64,000 nucleotides of DNA from Ignavibacteriales bacterium (GTDB taxonomy: Bacteria > Bacteroidota > Ignavibacteria > Ignavibacteriales > Melioribacteraceae). This document shows, one piece after another, positions 8,917 through 19,066 of the stretch. Location of the stretch: NCBI GenBank assembly GCA_020061355.1, contig JAGUYK010000044.1:185658-249657 (forward strand), written 5' to 3'. A model generated the notes under the pieces. It searched no databases. It saw nothing but the letters and a program-made list of their open reading frames with translations, and was not told the origin of the DNA. Both the position numbers and the translations under genes were made by a program. Position 1 is the stretch's first letter; each line of letters begins with the position of its first letter.

Positions 8917-10221
8917 ATGTTAAAAGCTGATCCGGATTCTGAAATAACCTCTGTAATCGTTCCTCCCGAAGATGGAAGTCTAAAAAGATTTTTCCCTAAT
9001 AAGAAATTTAGTATTCGAAATACCTTTGCTGCGTTATCTTACCCGAATTATAAGCTCTGGTTTTGGGGACAAATGATTTCACTCTTTGGATCGTGGATGC
9101 AGACAACTGCATTCGCATTTTTCATATTTGAACTAACAAAATCTCCTGCATATTTAGGTTATGTCGGATTTGCAAGTGGTATCCCGGCATGGATATTTTC
9201 ATTTTACGGTGGTGTTGCTGCCGACCGTTTTTCAAGAGTAAAAATTTTATTCGTTACACAAACTTCCCTGATGTTGATGGCATTTATTCTAGCACTATTT
9301 ACATTCACAGGTATAATTGAACCATGGCATTTACTTGGTTTTGCATTCCTCACTGGTATTGCTAATGCATTCGATGCACCAACACGGCATGCTTTTGTTA
9401 ACGAGCTTGTTGATAAAGAAGATCTTATAAATGCAATCGCTCTTAACTCAACAATGTTTAATACTGCCACGGCTGTTGGTCCGGCACTTGGTGGAATTAC
9501 GTACGCACTATTTGGTCCGGCATGGTGTTTTACAATCAATGGGGTATCATTTGTAGCAGTTCTGTATAATTTGAGCAGAATGAACTTGAAAAAAGTTACC
9601 CGGAGTAATAACGGGAATTCCGTTTTTACAGAAGTAGCCGATGCTATCCGTTATCTAAAAACGAATAATGTTATTAGCGGAATTCTATTAATTACTGCAA
9701 TGCTCAGTGCATTTGGGATGGGTTTGGTAACATTATTCCCCGCATGGGCAGTAGATATTTTGCATGGTGATTCGACTACAAACGGATTTTTACAATCGGC
9801 ACGGGGATTAGGAGCCGTTGCATTTGCACTAATAATCGCAACAGTTTATAAATACATCGATAGGGGTAAATATTTAATGTTCAGCGTACTTTCCCTTCCG
9901 GTAATGCTCTTCATCTTCTCCTTCAACCGTTCATTCTGGATTTCAATAATTCTCCTGATAATTATAGGCGGTTTAATAATAACCCAGTATAATCTTTCAA
10001 ACGGGTTAATACAGACTATGGTTGAAGAAAAATTCAGAGGCAGAGTATTAAGCTTTTATACTTTTACATTTTTTGCACTTTACCCGCTGGGATCTTTATG
10101 GATTGGTTATGTTGCAGAACATTTTGGTATAACAACAGCGGTTCTTATTAACTCTATTATCCTTTTTCTCTTTTTTATAATTTTTCGAATTAAAAACCGT
10201 CATTTATCAATTATCCATTAA
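8917..10221 (+). CDS. MFS transporter, EntS/MFS_3-type exporter
   Basis: A 434-residue inner-membrane carrier with about 12 hydrophobic segments beginning at YKLWFWGQMISLFGSWMQ (near residue 46), the family signature of MFS_3 exporters related to enterobactin exporter EntS. The loop motif GGVAADRFSRVK after TM2 and the FDAPTRHAFVNELV segment after TM4 are typical. The cytoplasmic N-terminus is about 40 residues. The substrate is unknown. It lies between hemB and hemL, so a tetrapyrrole or siderophore-like substrate is possible but not shown. No convincing ribosome binding site is visible before the ATG. Confidence 0.85.
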   Translation: MLKADPDSEITSVIVPPEDGSLKRFFPNKKFSIRNTFAALSYPNYKLWFWGQMISLFGSWMQTTAFAFFIFELTKSPAYLGYVGFASGIPAWIFSFYGGVAADRFSRVKILFVTQTSLMLMAFILALFTFTGIIEPWHLLGFAFLTGIANAFDAPTRHAFVNELVDKEDLINAIALNSTMFNTATAVGPALGGITYALFGPAWCFTINGVSFVAVLYNLSRMNLKKVTRSNNGNSVFTEVADAIRYLKTNNVISGILLITAMLSAFGMGLVTLFPAWAVDILHGDSTTNGFLQSARGLGAVAFALIIATVYKYIDRGKYLMFSVLSLPVMLFIFSFNRSFWISIILLIIIGGLIITQYNLSNGLIQTMVEEKFRGRVLSFYTFTFFALYPLGSLWIGYVAEHFGITTAVLINSIILFLFFIIFRIKNRHLSIIH

Positions 10222-10223
10222 AA

Positions 10224-10730
10224 TCATATTTCGATTTCCTTGGGATCTGTTTCCAGTTCAACAATTCTCCATTCATTCTCTTCCCTGTTGAATTCACTAA
10301 TTTTTTTCAACGGTACCTTTAGGTACTTACCGTAAGCAGTCGCTGCAACCTCACCATTGCTCAATATAATTTCTCCTGTTCCCTCGAACATCCGATTATT
10401 TTCGTTCGTTATTCTTCCAACTACTTTTAACTGCTCGTTTAACGGAAGCGGCTTCTTAAATTTTACATTCAATTCAATCGTCACTCCCCATACCTCTTCT
10501 TCATATCTATTTAATATTGCACGGCCGATTGTTTCATCCAGAACTGCAGAGGCGATTCCGCCGTGGAGTCTGCCCGGATAACTTTGATGTTCCTCCGAAG
10601 GAGTAAATAATGCAATCAATTCCTTGTTTTCAGTAATATAAAAATGTGTATGTATCCCAAATTTATTTTTCAATCCGCATACAAAACACAACTTCGAGTT
10701 GTGCTGTTTTCCTGTAATTTTATGAACCAT
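10224..10730 (-). CDS. PaaI-family hotdog thioesterase
   Basis: A 168-residue single-hotdog protein. HQSYPGRLHGGIASAVLDE carries the HGG(I/V) plus Asp/Glu signature of PaaI/YbgC-like acyl-CoA thioesterases. An N-terminal LCFVCGLKNKFGI segment with two cysteines is common in this subfamily. The ATG follows GGGGAT. It converges on the MFS gene with a 2-bp gap and is divergent from hemL. The acyl-CoA substrate is unknown. Confidence 0.82.
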   Translation of the reverse strand: MVHKITGKQHNSKLCFVCGLKNKFGIHTHFYITENKELIALFTPSEEHQSYPGRLHGGIASAVLDETIGRAILNRYEEEVWGVTIELNVKFKKPLPLNEQLKVVGRITNENNRMFEGTGEIILSNGEVAATAYGKYLKVPLKKISEFNREENEWRIVELETDPKEIEI

Positions 10731-10939
10731 GATATCCCCATATTCGATTTTCTCTTATGCTAATTTACCAAAGAATAGAATAACTTTTTATTATTAGATA
10801 AGCCGCAACTAAAATTGATTATGAGAATACACAGATTTATCTGTCTTTCATTACATTCTTATAAGCAAAATTCATTTTTTAAACTGAAGTGTTTAATCTT
10901 TATTTTAAGCCAGCAATTTTTAATGATTATGGAGATATA

Positions 10940-12223
10940 ATGAATAGAAGCGAACAATTATTCGATCAGGCAAAAAAATATATTCCAGGCGGAGTTAATT
11001 CACCTGTACGTGCGTTCAAATCGGTTGGTGGAAATCCGGTTTTTATGAAGAGCGGGGCGGGTTCAAAAATGTATGATGTGGATGGAAATGAATATATAGA
11101 TTATATAGGAAGCTGGGGACCTCACCTGTTTGGTCACAATCCACCGTTTATTATTGAAGTATTAAAGAAAGCCATAGACAACGGAACCAGTTTCGGCGCA
11201 CCGACTGAAATTGAAGTAAAGATGGCACAATTAATTACAGAGCTTGTTCCTTCAATAGAAATGGTTCGAATGGTAAATAGCGGAACAGAAGCAACTATGA
11301 GCGCAATACGTGCCGCACGAGGATTCACTGGTAAGGAAAAGATTATCAAGTTCGAAGGATGCTATCATGGTCATGGTGATTTCTTTCTGATAAAAGCCGG
11401 AAGCGGTGCCCTGACATTTGGTGTTCCTACATCTCCCGGTGTGACAAAAGGAAATGCAGCTGATACTCTTGTTGCCGACTTCAATAACATTGACTCAGTA
11501 AAAAAAGTAATTGCTCAGAATAAAAATGAAATTGCCGCGGTGATTATTGAACCGGTTGTTGGGAATATGGGGACAGTAATTCCTGTAAATAAATTTTTAA
11601 CTGAACTTAGGGATTTATGCAGCCAAGAAAAAATAGTATTGATATTCGATGAGGTAATGACCGGATTCAGATTATCAATAGGCGGTGCGCAGGAAGTTTT
11701 CGGTATTAAGCCTGATCTTTCAACCTTCGGGAAAATTATAGGCGGCGGTTTACCTGTTGGGGCATACGGCGGCAAAAGAGAAATTATGGAAATGGTTTCA
11801 CCGAGCGGTCCGGTTTACCAGGCCGGGACATTAAGCGGAAATCCATTAGCTATGAATGCCGGATATGCGGCATTGACATATATAAAAGAACATCCTGAAG
11901 TATATCAGAAGCTTGAAGAAAAATCGTCATTCCTTGAAAGCGGTATTAGGGATGCAATTAAAAGCATCGGGAAAAATTTCCAGATCAACCGTATCGGTTC
12001 GATGATGACATTATTTTTTACTGAGGAACCTGTAACGGATTATAATTCTGCAGTGAAATCTGATGCTAATTTATTTGGAAAGTACTTTCATGAAATGTTG
12101 AATCGTGGAATTTACTTACCGCCTGCACAATTTGAAGCAATGTTCGTTTCTACTGCTCATACAAAAGATGATCTTGATAAAACAATTGAAGCAAGCTTGC
12201 AATCTCTCAAAGCTATTTTATAA
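10940..12223 (+). CDS. hemL: glutamate-1-semialdehyde 2,1-aminomutase
   Basis: A PLP enzyme of the C5 pathway converting glutamate-1-semialdehyde to 5-aminolevulinate, so the organism makes heme from glutamyl-tRNA. The ATG at 10940 has GGAG at 10931-10934 and gives [19 protein letters not shown], the usual N-terminus. The longer frame from 10889 adds 17 unconserved residues. At 427 residues the length is standard. The PLP lysine is K265 in [18 protein letters not shown], the same number as in E. coli. hemA, hemC, hemD and hemE are not in the window. Confidence 0.97.
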   Translation: MNRSEQLFDQAKKYIPGGVNSPVRAFKSVGGNPVFMKSGAGSKMYDVDGNEYIDYIGSWGPHLFGHNPPFIIEVLKKAIDNGTSFGAPTEIEVKMAQLITELVPSIEMVRMVNSGTEATMSAIRAARGFTGKEKIIKFEGCYHGHGDFFLIKAGSGALTFGVPTSPGVTKGNAADTLVADFNNIDSVKKVIAQNKNEIAAVIIEPVVGNMGTVIPVNKFLTELRDLCSQEKIVLIFDEVMTGFRLSIGGAQEVFGIKPDLSTFGKIIGGGLPVGAYGGKREIMEMVSPSGPVYQAGTLSGNPLAMNAGYAALTYIKEHPEVYQKLEEKSSFLESGIRDAIKSIGKNFQINRIGSMMTLFFTEEPVTDYNSAVKSDANLFGKYFHEMLNRGIYLPPAQFEAMFVSTAHTKDDLDKTIEASLQSLKAIL

Positions 12224-12234
12224 ATGTTTTCAAC

Positions 12235-13221
12235 ATGAAATACGCCCCTTCATATATTAAATTATTTGAATCCGATGAATTGAAGGAACGTGCGGAAATA
12301 GCTTACAAAATTTTAGAAGCTTGCAATAGTTGTCCCCACGATTGTAAAACCAACAGACTTAAAGAGGAGTATGGAATTTGCGCAAGTGGTTATTTACCGA
12401 TTGTTTCGTCCTACACTACCCATCACGGTGAAGAACCTGTGCCTTCCGGAAATCGAGGAGCGGGAAATATTTTTTTTGGTAATTGTAATCTGAGATGTAT
12501 CTACTGTCAGAATCATGAAATAAGCCAGAACTGGAAGGTTGAACACCATCATGAAGTATCGCATGAAAGATTAGCAGAGATCATGATTGAGCTTCAGGAG
12601 AGAAATTGCCACAACATCGGACTTGTCTCTCCAACGCACTTTTCTTCTTCGATATTAAAATCAGTCTATCTTGCTGCCGAAAAAGGATTGAACCTACCAA
12701 TCATTTACAACTCAAACGGCTATGATTCTGTAGAAATGTTAAAACTGTATGACGGAGTGATTGATGTATATCTGCCGGATTTTAAGTATGGTGATGATGA
12801 GAATGCAAAAAAGTATTCCAATGCTGAGAATTATTTTGAACATATAAAGAGAGCTTTAAAGGAAATGTTTAGACAGGTCGGCGATGAACTCATTTATGAC
12901 GGGAATGTTATTGTACGGGGAATGATAATAAGACATTTAGTTTTACCAAACGGAATCGCGGATTCTGATAGAGTATTCAGGTTTATTACCGAAGAATTAA
13001 GTCCAAAAGTTCATATTTCACTAATGTCTCAGTACTATCCTGCCAACAATTCTCACCGGGAGATTTTATTGAATAGAAAATTAAGAATCTCCGAATATGA
13101 AAAAGCGATTGAATTGTTAGATAGATACGGATTAAAAAATGGTTGGATTCAGGAAATAGAGAGCAATGAATATTACCAGCCTAACTTTAACGAAAGCAGA
13201 TCTGAACCATTTAGTTTGTAG
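12235..13221 (+). CDS. radical SAM protein, PflX/COG1313-like
   Basis: A 328-residue radical SAM protein. GNCNLRCIYCQNHEIS supplies the SAM cluster cysteines C84, C88 and C91. An N-terminal cysteine cluster (C30, C33, C37, C49 in CNSCPHDCK and YGICASG) could bind a second metal. This two-part layout fits the uncharacterised pyruvate-formate-lyase-activating-enzyme-like family (PflX). It starts 11 bp after hemL and is probably co-transcribed. No glycyl-radical partner is nearby, so an activase role is not supported, and its function is unknown. Confidence 0.8.
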   Translation: MKYAPSYIKLFESDELKERAEIAYKILEACNSCPHDCKTNRLKEEYGICASGYLPIVSSYTTHHGEEPVPSGNRGAGNIFFGNCNLRCIYCQNHEISQNWKVEHHHEVSHERLAEIMIELQERNCHNIGLVSPTHFSSSILKSVYLAAEKGLNLPIIYNSNGYDSVEMLKLYDGVIDVYLPDFKYGDDENAKKYSNAENYFEHIKRALKEMFRQVGDELIYDGNVIVRGMIIRHLVLPNGIADSDRVFRFITEELSPKVHISLMSQYYPANNSHREILLNRKLRISEYEKAIELLDRYGLKNGWIQEIESNEYYQPNFNESRSEPFSL

Positions 13222-13228
13222 AATTTTA

Positions 13229-13624
13229 TTAAGCAAAAATTCTTGTAGTTCTTCTTATCTTTTTAATAGATGATTCCAATCGTTCTCTTAACATCGTTAT
13301 AAATTTTGTCTTAAGAATATAGTCATCAATACCAAAGTTCAGAATTTTTTGGATACATTCTTTATCATCAGTATTTGATAGTACCACAATAGAAACATTA
13401 GAATTAATAGGATTGACTTTTTCAAGAAACTGGAGTCCGCTTACTTTGGGCATATTTAAATCTAGAAAAATGATATGAGGTTTTATAGAAAAGTAAATTT
13501 CTAATCCTTTTTCACCATTGGTTGCCTCGAACACTTCAAAATCATAATATCTTTCCAATAAACGCTTAAGCAATAAACGTAATTGGTCATCATCATCAAC
13601 AATTAAAGCTCTTTTCATGTCCAT
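13229..13624 (-). CDS. single-domain response regulator (CheY-like)
   Basis: A stand-alone receiver domain of 131 residues. The acidic pocket is VDDDD (residues 9-13), the phosphoacceptor is D55 in IIFLDLNMP, the switch Ser is in VVLSNTDD, and the conserved Lys is in DDYILKTKF. There is no output domain, so it signals through protein contacts. The cognate kinase is not adjacent. A second in-frame ATG at 13618 is equally possible. Confidence 0.88.
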   Translation of the reverse strand: MDMKRALIVDDDDQLRLLLKRLLERYYDFEVFEATNGEKGLEIYFSIKPHIIFLDLNMPKVSGLQFLEKVNPINSNVSIVVLSNTDDKECIQKILNFGIDDYILKTKFITMLRERLESSIKKIRRTTRIFA

Positions 13625-13692
13625 CCACGGCTTTTTTACTTAATTATCGAAAAAACCCGTTCATACTTTAGTCATATTAATCCAATTAGAGA

Positions 13693-15600
13693 TCATTCAA
13701 TTCTGCCTATAATTGTCATATTTTGTTGATTATAAATATCCTTTCCTTCAGCAGTATATAAATAGTCGATTCTATTCTTATAAAACTCTGTAATTTTGCC
13801 CCTGACAATCTTAAGCGTGCTATTCATAAACTGATTCTGCTCGGTAAAACCCTCTCCTAAAACAGCGAAAGTGGAAGGGAGCCATCTCGACGGAAACATA
13901 TCTTTATACTGCCCATCCTTAAACTGACCTATTGTATCATCAAGTAATTTGAGAGCGGCTTTTTGCCCTTCTTTAGAATGATGATTAAGATTCTTCCCGG
14001 CAAGATATTTCTTAATTGCCTCTTTATTAGGAACTATCAATGCAATTGTATAAGGAGACTGATTATTGTAAAGCATTACCTGGTCAGTGTAAGGCGAAAG
14101 TTCCGTTAATGCTTCTTCAATGCCTTCAGGACTGTATTTTTCACCATCGCTGCTGATCAATAAGCTTTTAAATCTTCCGAGTACATACAGGAAGCCATCT
14201 TTATCCATAAAACCCATATCCCCCGTGTAAAGCCATCCGTCTTTAACTGTTTCAGCGGTTGATTTTTCATTTTTCCAATAACCAGCCATAACATTTTCAC
14301 CCTTTACAACAATTTCTCCTTTTTCACCTTGTTTCAATTCCTTTCCATTTTCATCGCAGATTTTAACCTGAAGATTTATAACCGGTTTACCCGATGAACC
14401 AAGTTTGTGTTGCGCAGGGACATTAGCTGAAATAACAGGAGTAGCTTCCGATAATCCGTAACCTTGAAACATTGGAATTCCGATTGCATAGAAAAACTTT
14501 TGAAGCTCAATATCTAGCAGAGCACCGCCGCCAATAAAGAATTCCAATCTACCGCCGAAACTCTCTCTAATTTTACTGAATAAAATTTTATCATAAAGCA
14601 TTATCAACGGTTTTTTGAATTTTTGAATTCCTGTTCCTTTATTCCATCCTTCTTTATTAAATTCAATTACAGTCTTAAGTGCGGCATTAAAGAGTTTTTC
14701 AACCTTGCTTCCTTTTTCGCGAATTCCTTTTTCAATATTCTTTTTGAAATTTTTCGCAAGAGCAGGTACGCTTAAGAGAAATGTCGGTTTTATTTCTTTA
14801 ATGTTAAGCGGGATATTTTTTAGCGTCTCAAGCGGTGTTGCACCAAGTTGAATTGAAGCCATACTGGCACCGTTCTTCATTAAAGTATAGATACCCGCAA
14901 CGTGGGCAAAGCAGTGATCCCATGGAAGAATTAAGAGTGAAGTGTAACTTTGTGGAATTGGCAGAAGTGCTGTTGCCTGTTCAACATTTGCAGTATAATT
15001 GCGATGTGTTAATACAACTCCTTTTGGATCGGCAGTTGTTCCTGACGTGTATGAAATGGTTGCAAAGTCATTTTCTTTAACCGATTGCCACCTTTTTTCG
15101 AATTGTGACTTATTCTGTTTAAGAAATTCGATCCCTTTTATCAAAACATCCGATGAACTTAACTCATCTGCATCATAAGATTCTTTCTGATCCAGAACAA
15201 TAATTTTTTCAAGTTCGGGGAGGTCGATCTTAATTTTCTGAATTTTATGATAGTGATTCCTCGAAACCACAACCATTCTCGAACCTGAGTGTGCTATTCT
15301 GAATTTGAGATCATTAAGCTCTTCAATTTTAACAGAGATAGGAACGTTTACAGCTCCGGCAAATAAAATCCCGAGTTCAGCCATAACCCAATCATTTCTT
15401 CCTTCAGAGATAAGTGATACACAGTCTCCATGTTTAATTCCAAGTGCAATTAAACCAGCTGAAAATTGATAAACCATATTTTGCATCTCTCCATAGGTCG
15501 TCCCTTCATATTTAGCTCCTGTTTTCTCCCACATTAGTACATTGTTTTTATACTTTTTAACACTATCTTCAAACATTTGTGGTATTGTCCGGTTTGACAT
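13693..15600 (-). CDS. fadD: long-chain acyl-CoA synthetase (AMP-forming)
   Basis: A 635-residue adenylate-forming enzyme activating fatty acids to acyl-CoA via acyl-AMP. The P-loop-like A3 motif ISYTSGTTADPKGVVLTH lies near residues 180-197. The A5 motif GYGLSEATPVIS, the A7 motif YTGDMGFMDKDG and the A8 segment (GRFKSLLISSDGEKYSPEGI) follow. The C-terminus extends about 60 residues beyond the minimal domain, typical of the FAA1/LACS-like clade. It is single on its strand, with spacers of about 70 bp downstream and 120 bp on the far side. Confidence 0.93.
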   Translation of the reverse strand: MSNRTIPQMFEDSVKKYKNNVLMWEKTGAKYEGTTYGEMQNMVYQFSAGLIALGIKHGDCVSLISEGRNDWVMAELGILFAGAVNVPISVKIEELNDLKFRIAHSGSRMVVVSRNHYHKIQKIKIDLPELEKIIVLDQKESYDADELSSSDVLIKGIEFLKQNKSQFEKRWQSVKENDFATISYTSGTTADPKGVVLTHRNYTANVEQATALLPIPQSYTSLLILPWDHCFAHVAGIYTLMKNGASMASIQLGATPLETLKNIPLNIKEIKPTFLLSVPALAKNFKKNIEKGIREKGSKVEKLFNAALKTVIEFNKEGWNKGTGIQKFKKPLIMLYDKILFSKIRESFGGRLEFFIGGGALLDIELQKFFYAIGIPMFQGYGLSEATPVISANVPAQHKLGSSGKPVINLQVKICDENGKELKQGEKGEIVVKGENVMAGYWKNEKSTAETVKDGWLYTGDMGFMDKDGFLYVLGRFKSLLISSDGEKYSPEGIEEALTELSPYTDQVMLYNNQSPYTIALIVPNKEAIKKYLAGKNLNHHSKEGQKAALKLLDDTIGQFKDGQYKDMFPSRWLPSTFAVLGEGFTEQNQFMNSTLKIVRGKITEFYKNRIDYLYTAEGKDIYNQQNMTIIGRIE

Positions 15601-15723
15601 GGTTGGTCCTGATTTGTGATAGATTTACTGAGTGGAAATATTATTTCCGGATGGCTAAAAGTCAAGGAAAGTTAAAAATAAACTCCTGATAAGAGGAGGA
15701 GATGTCAGCTAAATATCACCATG

Positions 15724-16365
15724 TTAAAAGAAAAATCTGAAACCAACCCTCATCATAATTCCACTCATATCAAAATTTCTTTCAAATATTTTTGTTCTAC
15801 CGGTTTGACTGTCATGAACTTCGTATTCATAAGACGGACGTGAATAATGATACGTTAATTCTACGAATGCATCCGAACGTCTTCCCAATTCATAAGCAAT
15901 ACCTCCTCCAAGCCGCCAGGTAAAATCAAAAGCTCCTTCGAATTCATCGTCTTGCGGGCGCTGAAAATTCCTGTAAAAAATTAACAGCACTTCAATACCG
16001 GCGCCACCTGTGAAAAACGCTCTCGTCTTTGGTGCAATCAATTGATTTGCATTAATAGAAACCATTAAGGGGATTGAATGCAGATTAGTTCTTGAGCGTA
16101 ATTCATTTAACTCACTCTGGATGGGTCCGAAAAAATCATTGTACTGATCGACAAGTCGTCTATCCACATAATTCCTATGAAACCAATCAGCACTCCACCC
16201 GAAGAGGAAATTATCATCGATTTGCCAGCCACCTTCGTACCCGATAATGAAGCCGGCATCGGTTGCAGAAGGATTGAAAGAGCCAAGTTTAACGGCGCCT
16301 ACATCAAATTGAGCTGAAATTACTAAAGGGAAACAAATTGAAAGTGTAAAAATTACTTTTTTCAT
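15724..16365 (-). CDS. outer-membrane beta-barrel protein
   Basis: A 213-residue protein with the signal peptide MKKVIFTLSICFPLVISAQ, then alternating hydrophobic strands and a final aromatic C-terminus (MMRVGFRFFF) as in small outer-membrane barrels. It resembles PorT/OmpA-N-type barrel proteins of Bacteroidota-like bacteria. No function can be named. Confidence 0.75.
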   Translation of the reverse strand: MKKVIFTLSICFPLVISAQFDVGAVKLGSFNPSATDAGFIIGYEGGWQIDDNFLFGWSADWFHRNYVDRRLVDQYNDFFGPIQSELNELRSRTNLHSIPLMVSINANQLIAPKTRAFFTGGAGIEVLLIFYRNFQRPQDDEFEGAFDFTWRLGGGIAYELGRRSDAFVELTYHYSRPSYEYEVHDSQTGRTKIFERNFDMSGIMMRVGFRFFF

Positions 16366-16594
16366 TTTAATTCTCTTAATTGATGAGCCTTATATAGACA
16401 AAGATAATGCCAGTAAAAAAGTAAATATCCTATTTCTAATTCAGCGTTTTCATATCATCAGCTGTTTATTAATATGAACAATTTTCGTATTGATTAGACG
16501 ATATAAAAAGGTAAACACAGCATATGCATGGAAATGTTTTATCAGCTCGTTGAGGATTTTAAATTGAAGGGAATTGAAATATTGTATAAAATAA

Positions 16595-16619
16595 AAAAGG
16601 CGGTGTTCAGCCGCCTTTT
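16595..16619 (-). terminator. terminator of the ccm operon
   Basis: A perfect 9-bp stem (AAAAGGCGG 16595-16603 with CCGCCTTTT 16611-16619, loop TGTTCAG). Read on the minus strand it lies just after the ccmF stop and ends in a six-T run. Confidence 0.9.
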
Positions 16620-16638
16620 CCCAATCAATAATAGATAT

Positions 16639-19044
16639 TTATGTTACAGATTCTTTCGATCTTCTATAAGCGGAAAAAATAAATCCAACAACCATTAATA
16701 TTACTCCTATCCAGACCAGGCTAATGAACGGTTTTATACTTGCTTCAACAGTTAGAACTTCTTTTGAAATCTGGCTATGTGAAGATCCGCTGTTTTCATC
16801 AAGATTCGAAATTTCAATATCAACTCTTCCGGAACCGGCTTCCATATTTGTTATTTCAAAACGCAGATTTTTTTCTTTGAGTTCGGCGGATTCGGATTTT
16901 CTTCCATCACCCTGGATAATCATTGCCGGTTTGACAAAGTATTCTTTTCCATCAGCAATAACTTTCAATGATGCACCAATTTTAAATTCACTGCCGCTTG
17001 ACATTGCTGCCATTCCTTCCTTGGGCATTTCAAAAGATTCAAAAATAATCTTCATACCGTTATAATCTGTACTCTGCCCTTTCGTCAGCGAAACAACATT
17101 TCCGTGATTATGTCCATCATCTTCTCCACTTTCATATCCTACGGGAGCAATATAAAAATCTTTAGTCAATCCGACTAAAATATCCGGCTCTCGCATAAGA
17201 CTATTGTTAAACTCTGCAATAAACATTACAGGCTTAGCGATCATTATTGAGCTTCCCTTTGTAATTTCAACATTAAATGCATATTTCTTTCCATTATCAA
17301 TCGGCTCGTAACCTGTAAAAGATAGATCATAACCAAATACATTTAATTTTTCTCCTTTTACCAGGTCAACCTGTTTGTGATCTGAATAACCACCGCTTGC
17401 AACTACACCTATAAGAAATACTGCAATACCGATATGAGCAATGTAAGCACCAAGAAAACTCTTTCTTCCTCTTAAAATTTTCAACATGATTTCGCCATTA
17501 ACGAATAATGCAAATGCAGATGAAAGCAGAAGGACAACCAGCATTATTTCGGATACACCACCAAATAGAACTATTAAAGCGGTTAATACAACAGCAGCAA
17601 TCATAGAGAATCGGGATTGTTTCCAAAAATCTTTTTTCTCGGTCAGCTTCCATTTAAGAAGCAAACTTGACCCGTTAAGTATTCCAATAATAATTGCAAT
17701 AGGCAGGTTGAGTTCGTTATAAAATTTAATTTCAACTGTTTGACCGAAAATAGGAGCGCTTGTACCTACTAACACTATAATTGCTGATGCCAATAAAGCA
17801 ACCGCACCAGTAAACAATCCTAATTCTCTCGATAAAACGTTTTCTTCTTCATTGAAATTAACAGTTAAGTATTTCCATCGGTAGGCAATCATTCCAAATC
17901 CTATTATTACAAATAATCCGAGAAAGATTACAAGGAAGAGATAAACTGTCATTCCAGGGTCAACAAATGAGTGAACCGAAGCATCACCCAGAATTCCGCT
18001 TCTGGTTAAAAATGTACTATAAAGCACCAGAAGAAATATCATTATACTTAAAATAAGGTTTGTCTTAACAAACCTTCCACTTCCCTTTTCCTGAGTTTTT
18101 CTTTGAACAAGAAGAGTATGAATTGAAGCTACACCCACAAGCCATGGAACTAAAGATGAATTTTCAACCGGATCCCATCCCCAGTAACCTCCCCAACCGA
18201 GAACGCCATAAGCCCAATAACCGCCAAGCATTATCGCCAGACCAAGAACCATTGTTCCTGAAAGAACCCAGGGCAATGCCTGTTTAACCCAATCTTTATA
18301 TTCGTTCTTTAAAAGAGCGGCAAGTGCAAATGAAAACGGAACAGCTGACATTGCAAATCCGACAAATAGGATTGGCGGATGAATCTGCATCCAGAAATTC
18401 TGTAGGAGGGGATTCAGACCCTTGCCCTGAATAATAAATTCATTAACAGAAATATTATTTGCCGTAAGAACCGAATAAATATCCCTGCTCATTTGAACAA
18501 ATTGTTTGTTTGATTGCGGATCGCTGAACATAAAATTTTGAAGAGCCGGTAATGATAAGAATGCGGGATTAATATTCTTGAGATCAATAAAATCCGGTGT
18601 AGTCCAGAGATAAGTAAAAGGAGATTTTAAAAGTGGATTAACCATAATAAGTAAAAATGTTAACGCTAATCCGAAAATCATCATCACTCTCTGCTCAAGG
18701 TCACTTCGTTTAGATGTATAATCCAAAAGTATCAATCCTATTATCGCTGTGAATAAAGTCCACAGCATAAAGCTTCCCTCCTGTCCTGCATAAAAAGTGG
18801 AAATAAGAAGCCCAAGCGGAAGATCACTCCCGCTGTAATTATAAACGTATTTATACTGATATTGATGTGTAAGGATTGCATGAAGTAATAATGCACTTGC
18901 TGTAAGAATCATTACTGACATTGTATGATAACCAATACGTGCCATTGATAATGTATTCTGGTAACCTCTAAATGTGAGGTAATACATTATAACAGAAAAG
19001 ACCCCGGCAACCAATGCCAGAGTTAATGCTATGTTTCCAATCAT
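16639..19044 (-). CDS. ccmF: heme lyase CcmF/CcsA-family cytochrome c assembly protein
   Basis: A polytopic inner-membrane protein that attaches heme to apocytochrome c on the periplasmic side. The tryptophan-rich heme-binding (WWD) motif is WGGYWGWDPVENSSLVPWL, near residues 265-285, and TFLTRSGILGDASVHSF follows. At 801 residues it is about 150 longer than the usual CcmF. The extra length lies mainly in a large soluble segment before the last helix (about residues 560-770), including a His/Asp-rich stretch DDGHNHGN. AGGAGC precedes the ATG. It is the last gene of the ccmC-D-E-F operon. Confidence 0.93.
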   Translation of the reverse strand: MIGNIALTLALVAGVFSVIMYYLTFRGYQNTLSMARIGYHTMSVMILTASALLLHAILTHQYQYKYVYNYSGSDLPLGLLISTFYAGQEGSFMLWTLFTAIIGLILLDYTSKRSDLEQRVMMIFGLALTFLLIMVNPLLKSPFTYLWTTPDFIDLKNINPAFLSLPALQNFMFSDPQSNKQFVQMSRDIYSVLTANNISVNEFIIQGKGLNPLLQNFWMQIHPPILFVGFAMSAVPFSFALAALLKNEYKDWVKQALPWVLSGTMVLGLAIMLGGYWAYGVLGWGGYWGWDPVENSSLVPWLVGVASIHTLLVQRKTQEKGSGRFVKTNLILSIMIFLLVLYSTFLTRSGILGDASVHSFVDPGMTVYLFLVIFLGLFVIIGFGMIAYRWKYLTVNFNEEENVLSRELGLFTGAVALLASAIIVLVGTSAPIFGQTVEIKFYNELNLPIAIIIGILNGSSLLLKWKLTEKKDFWKQSRFSMIAAVVLTALIVLFGGVSEIMLVVLLLSSAFALFVNGEIMLKILRGRKSFLGAYIAHIGIAVFLIGVVASGGYSDHKQVDLVKGEKLNVFGYDLSFTGYEPIDNGKKYAFNVEITKGSSIMIAKPVMFIAEFNNSLMREPDILVGLTKDFYIAPVGYESGEDDGHNHGNVVSLTKGQSTDYNGMKIIFESFEMPKEGMAAMSSGSEFKIGASLKVIADGKEYFVKPAMIIQGDGRKSESAELKEKNLRFEITNMEAGSGRVDIEISNLDENSGSSHSQISKEVLTVEASIKPFISLVWIGVILMVVGFIFSAYRRSKESVT

Positions 19045-19066
19045 TGTAAGCTCCTAACTGCTCGAT

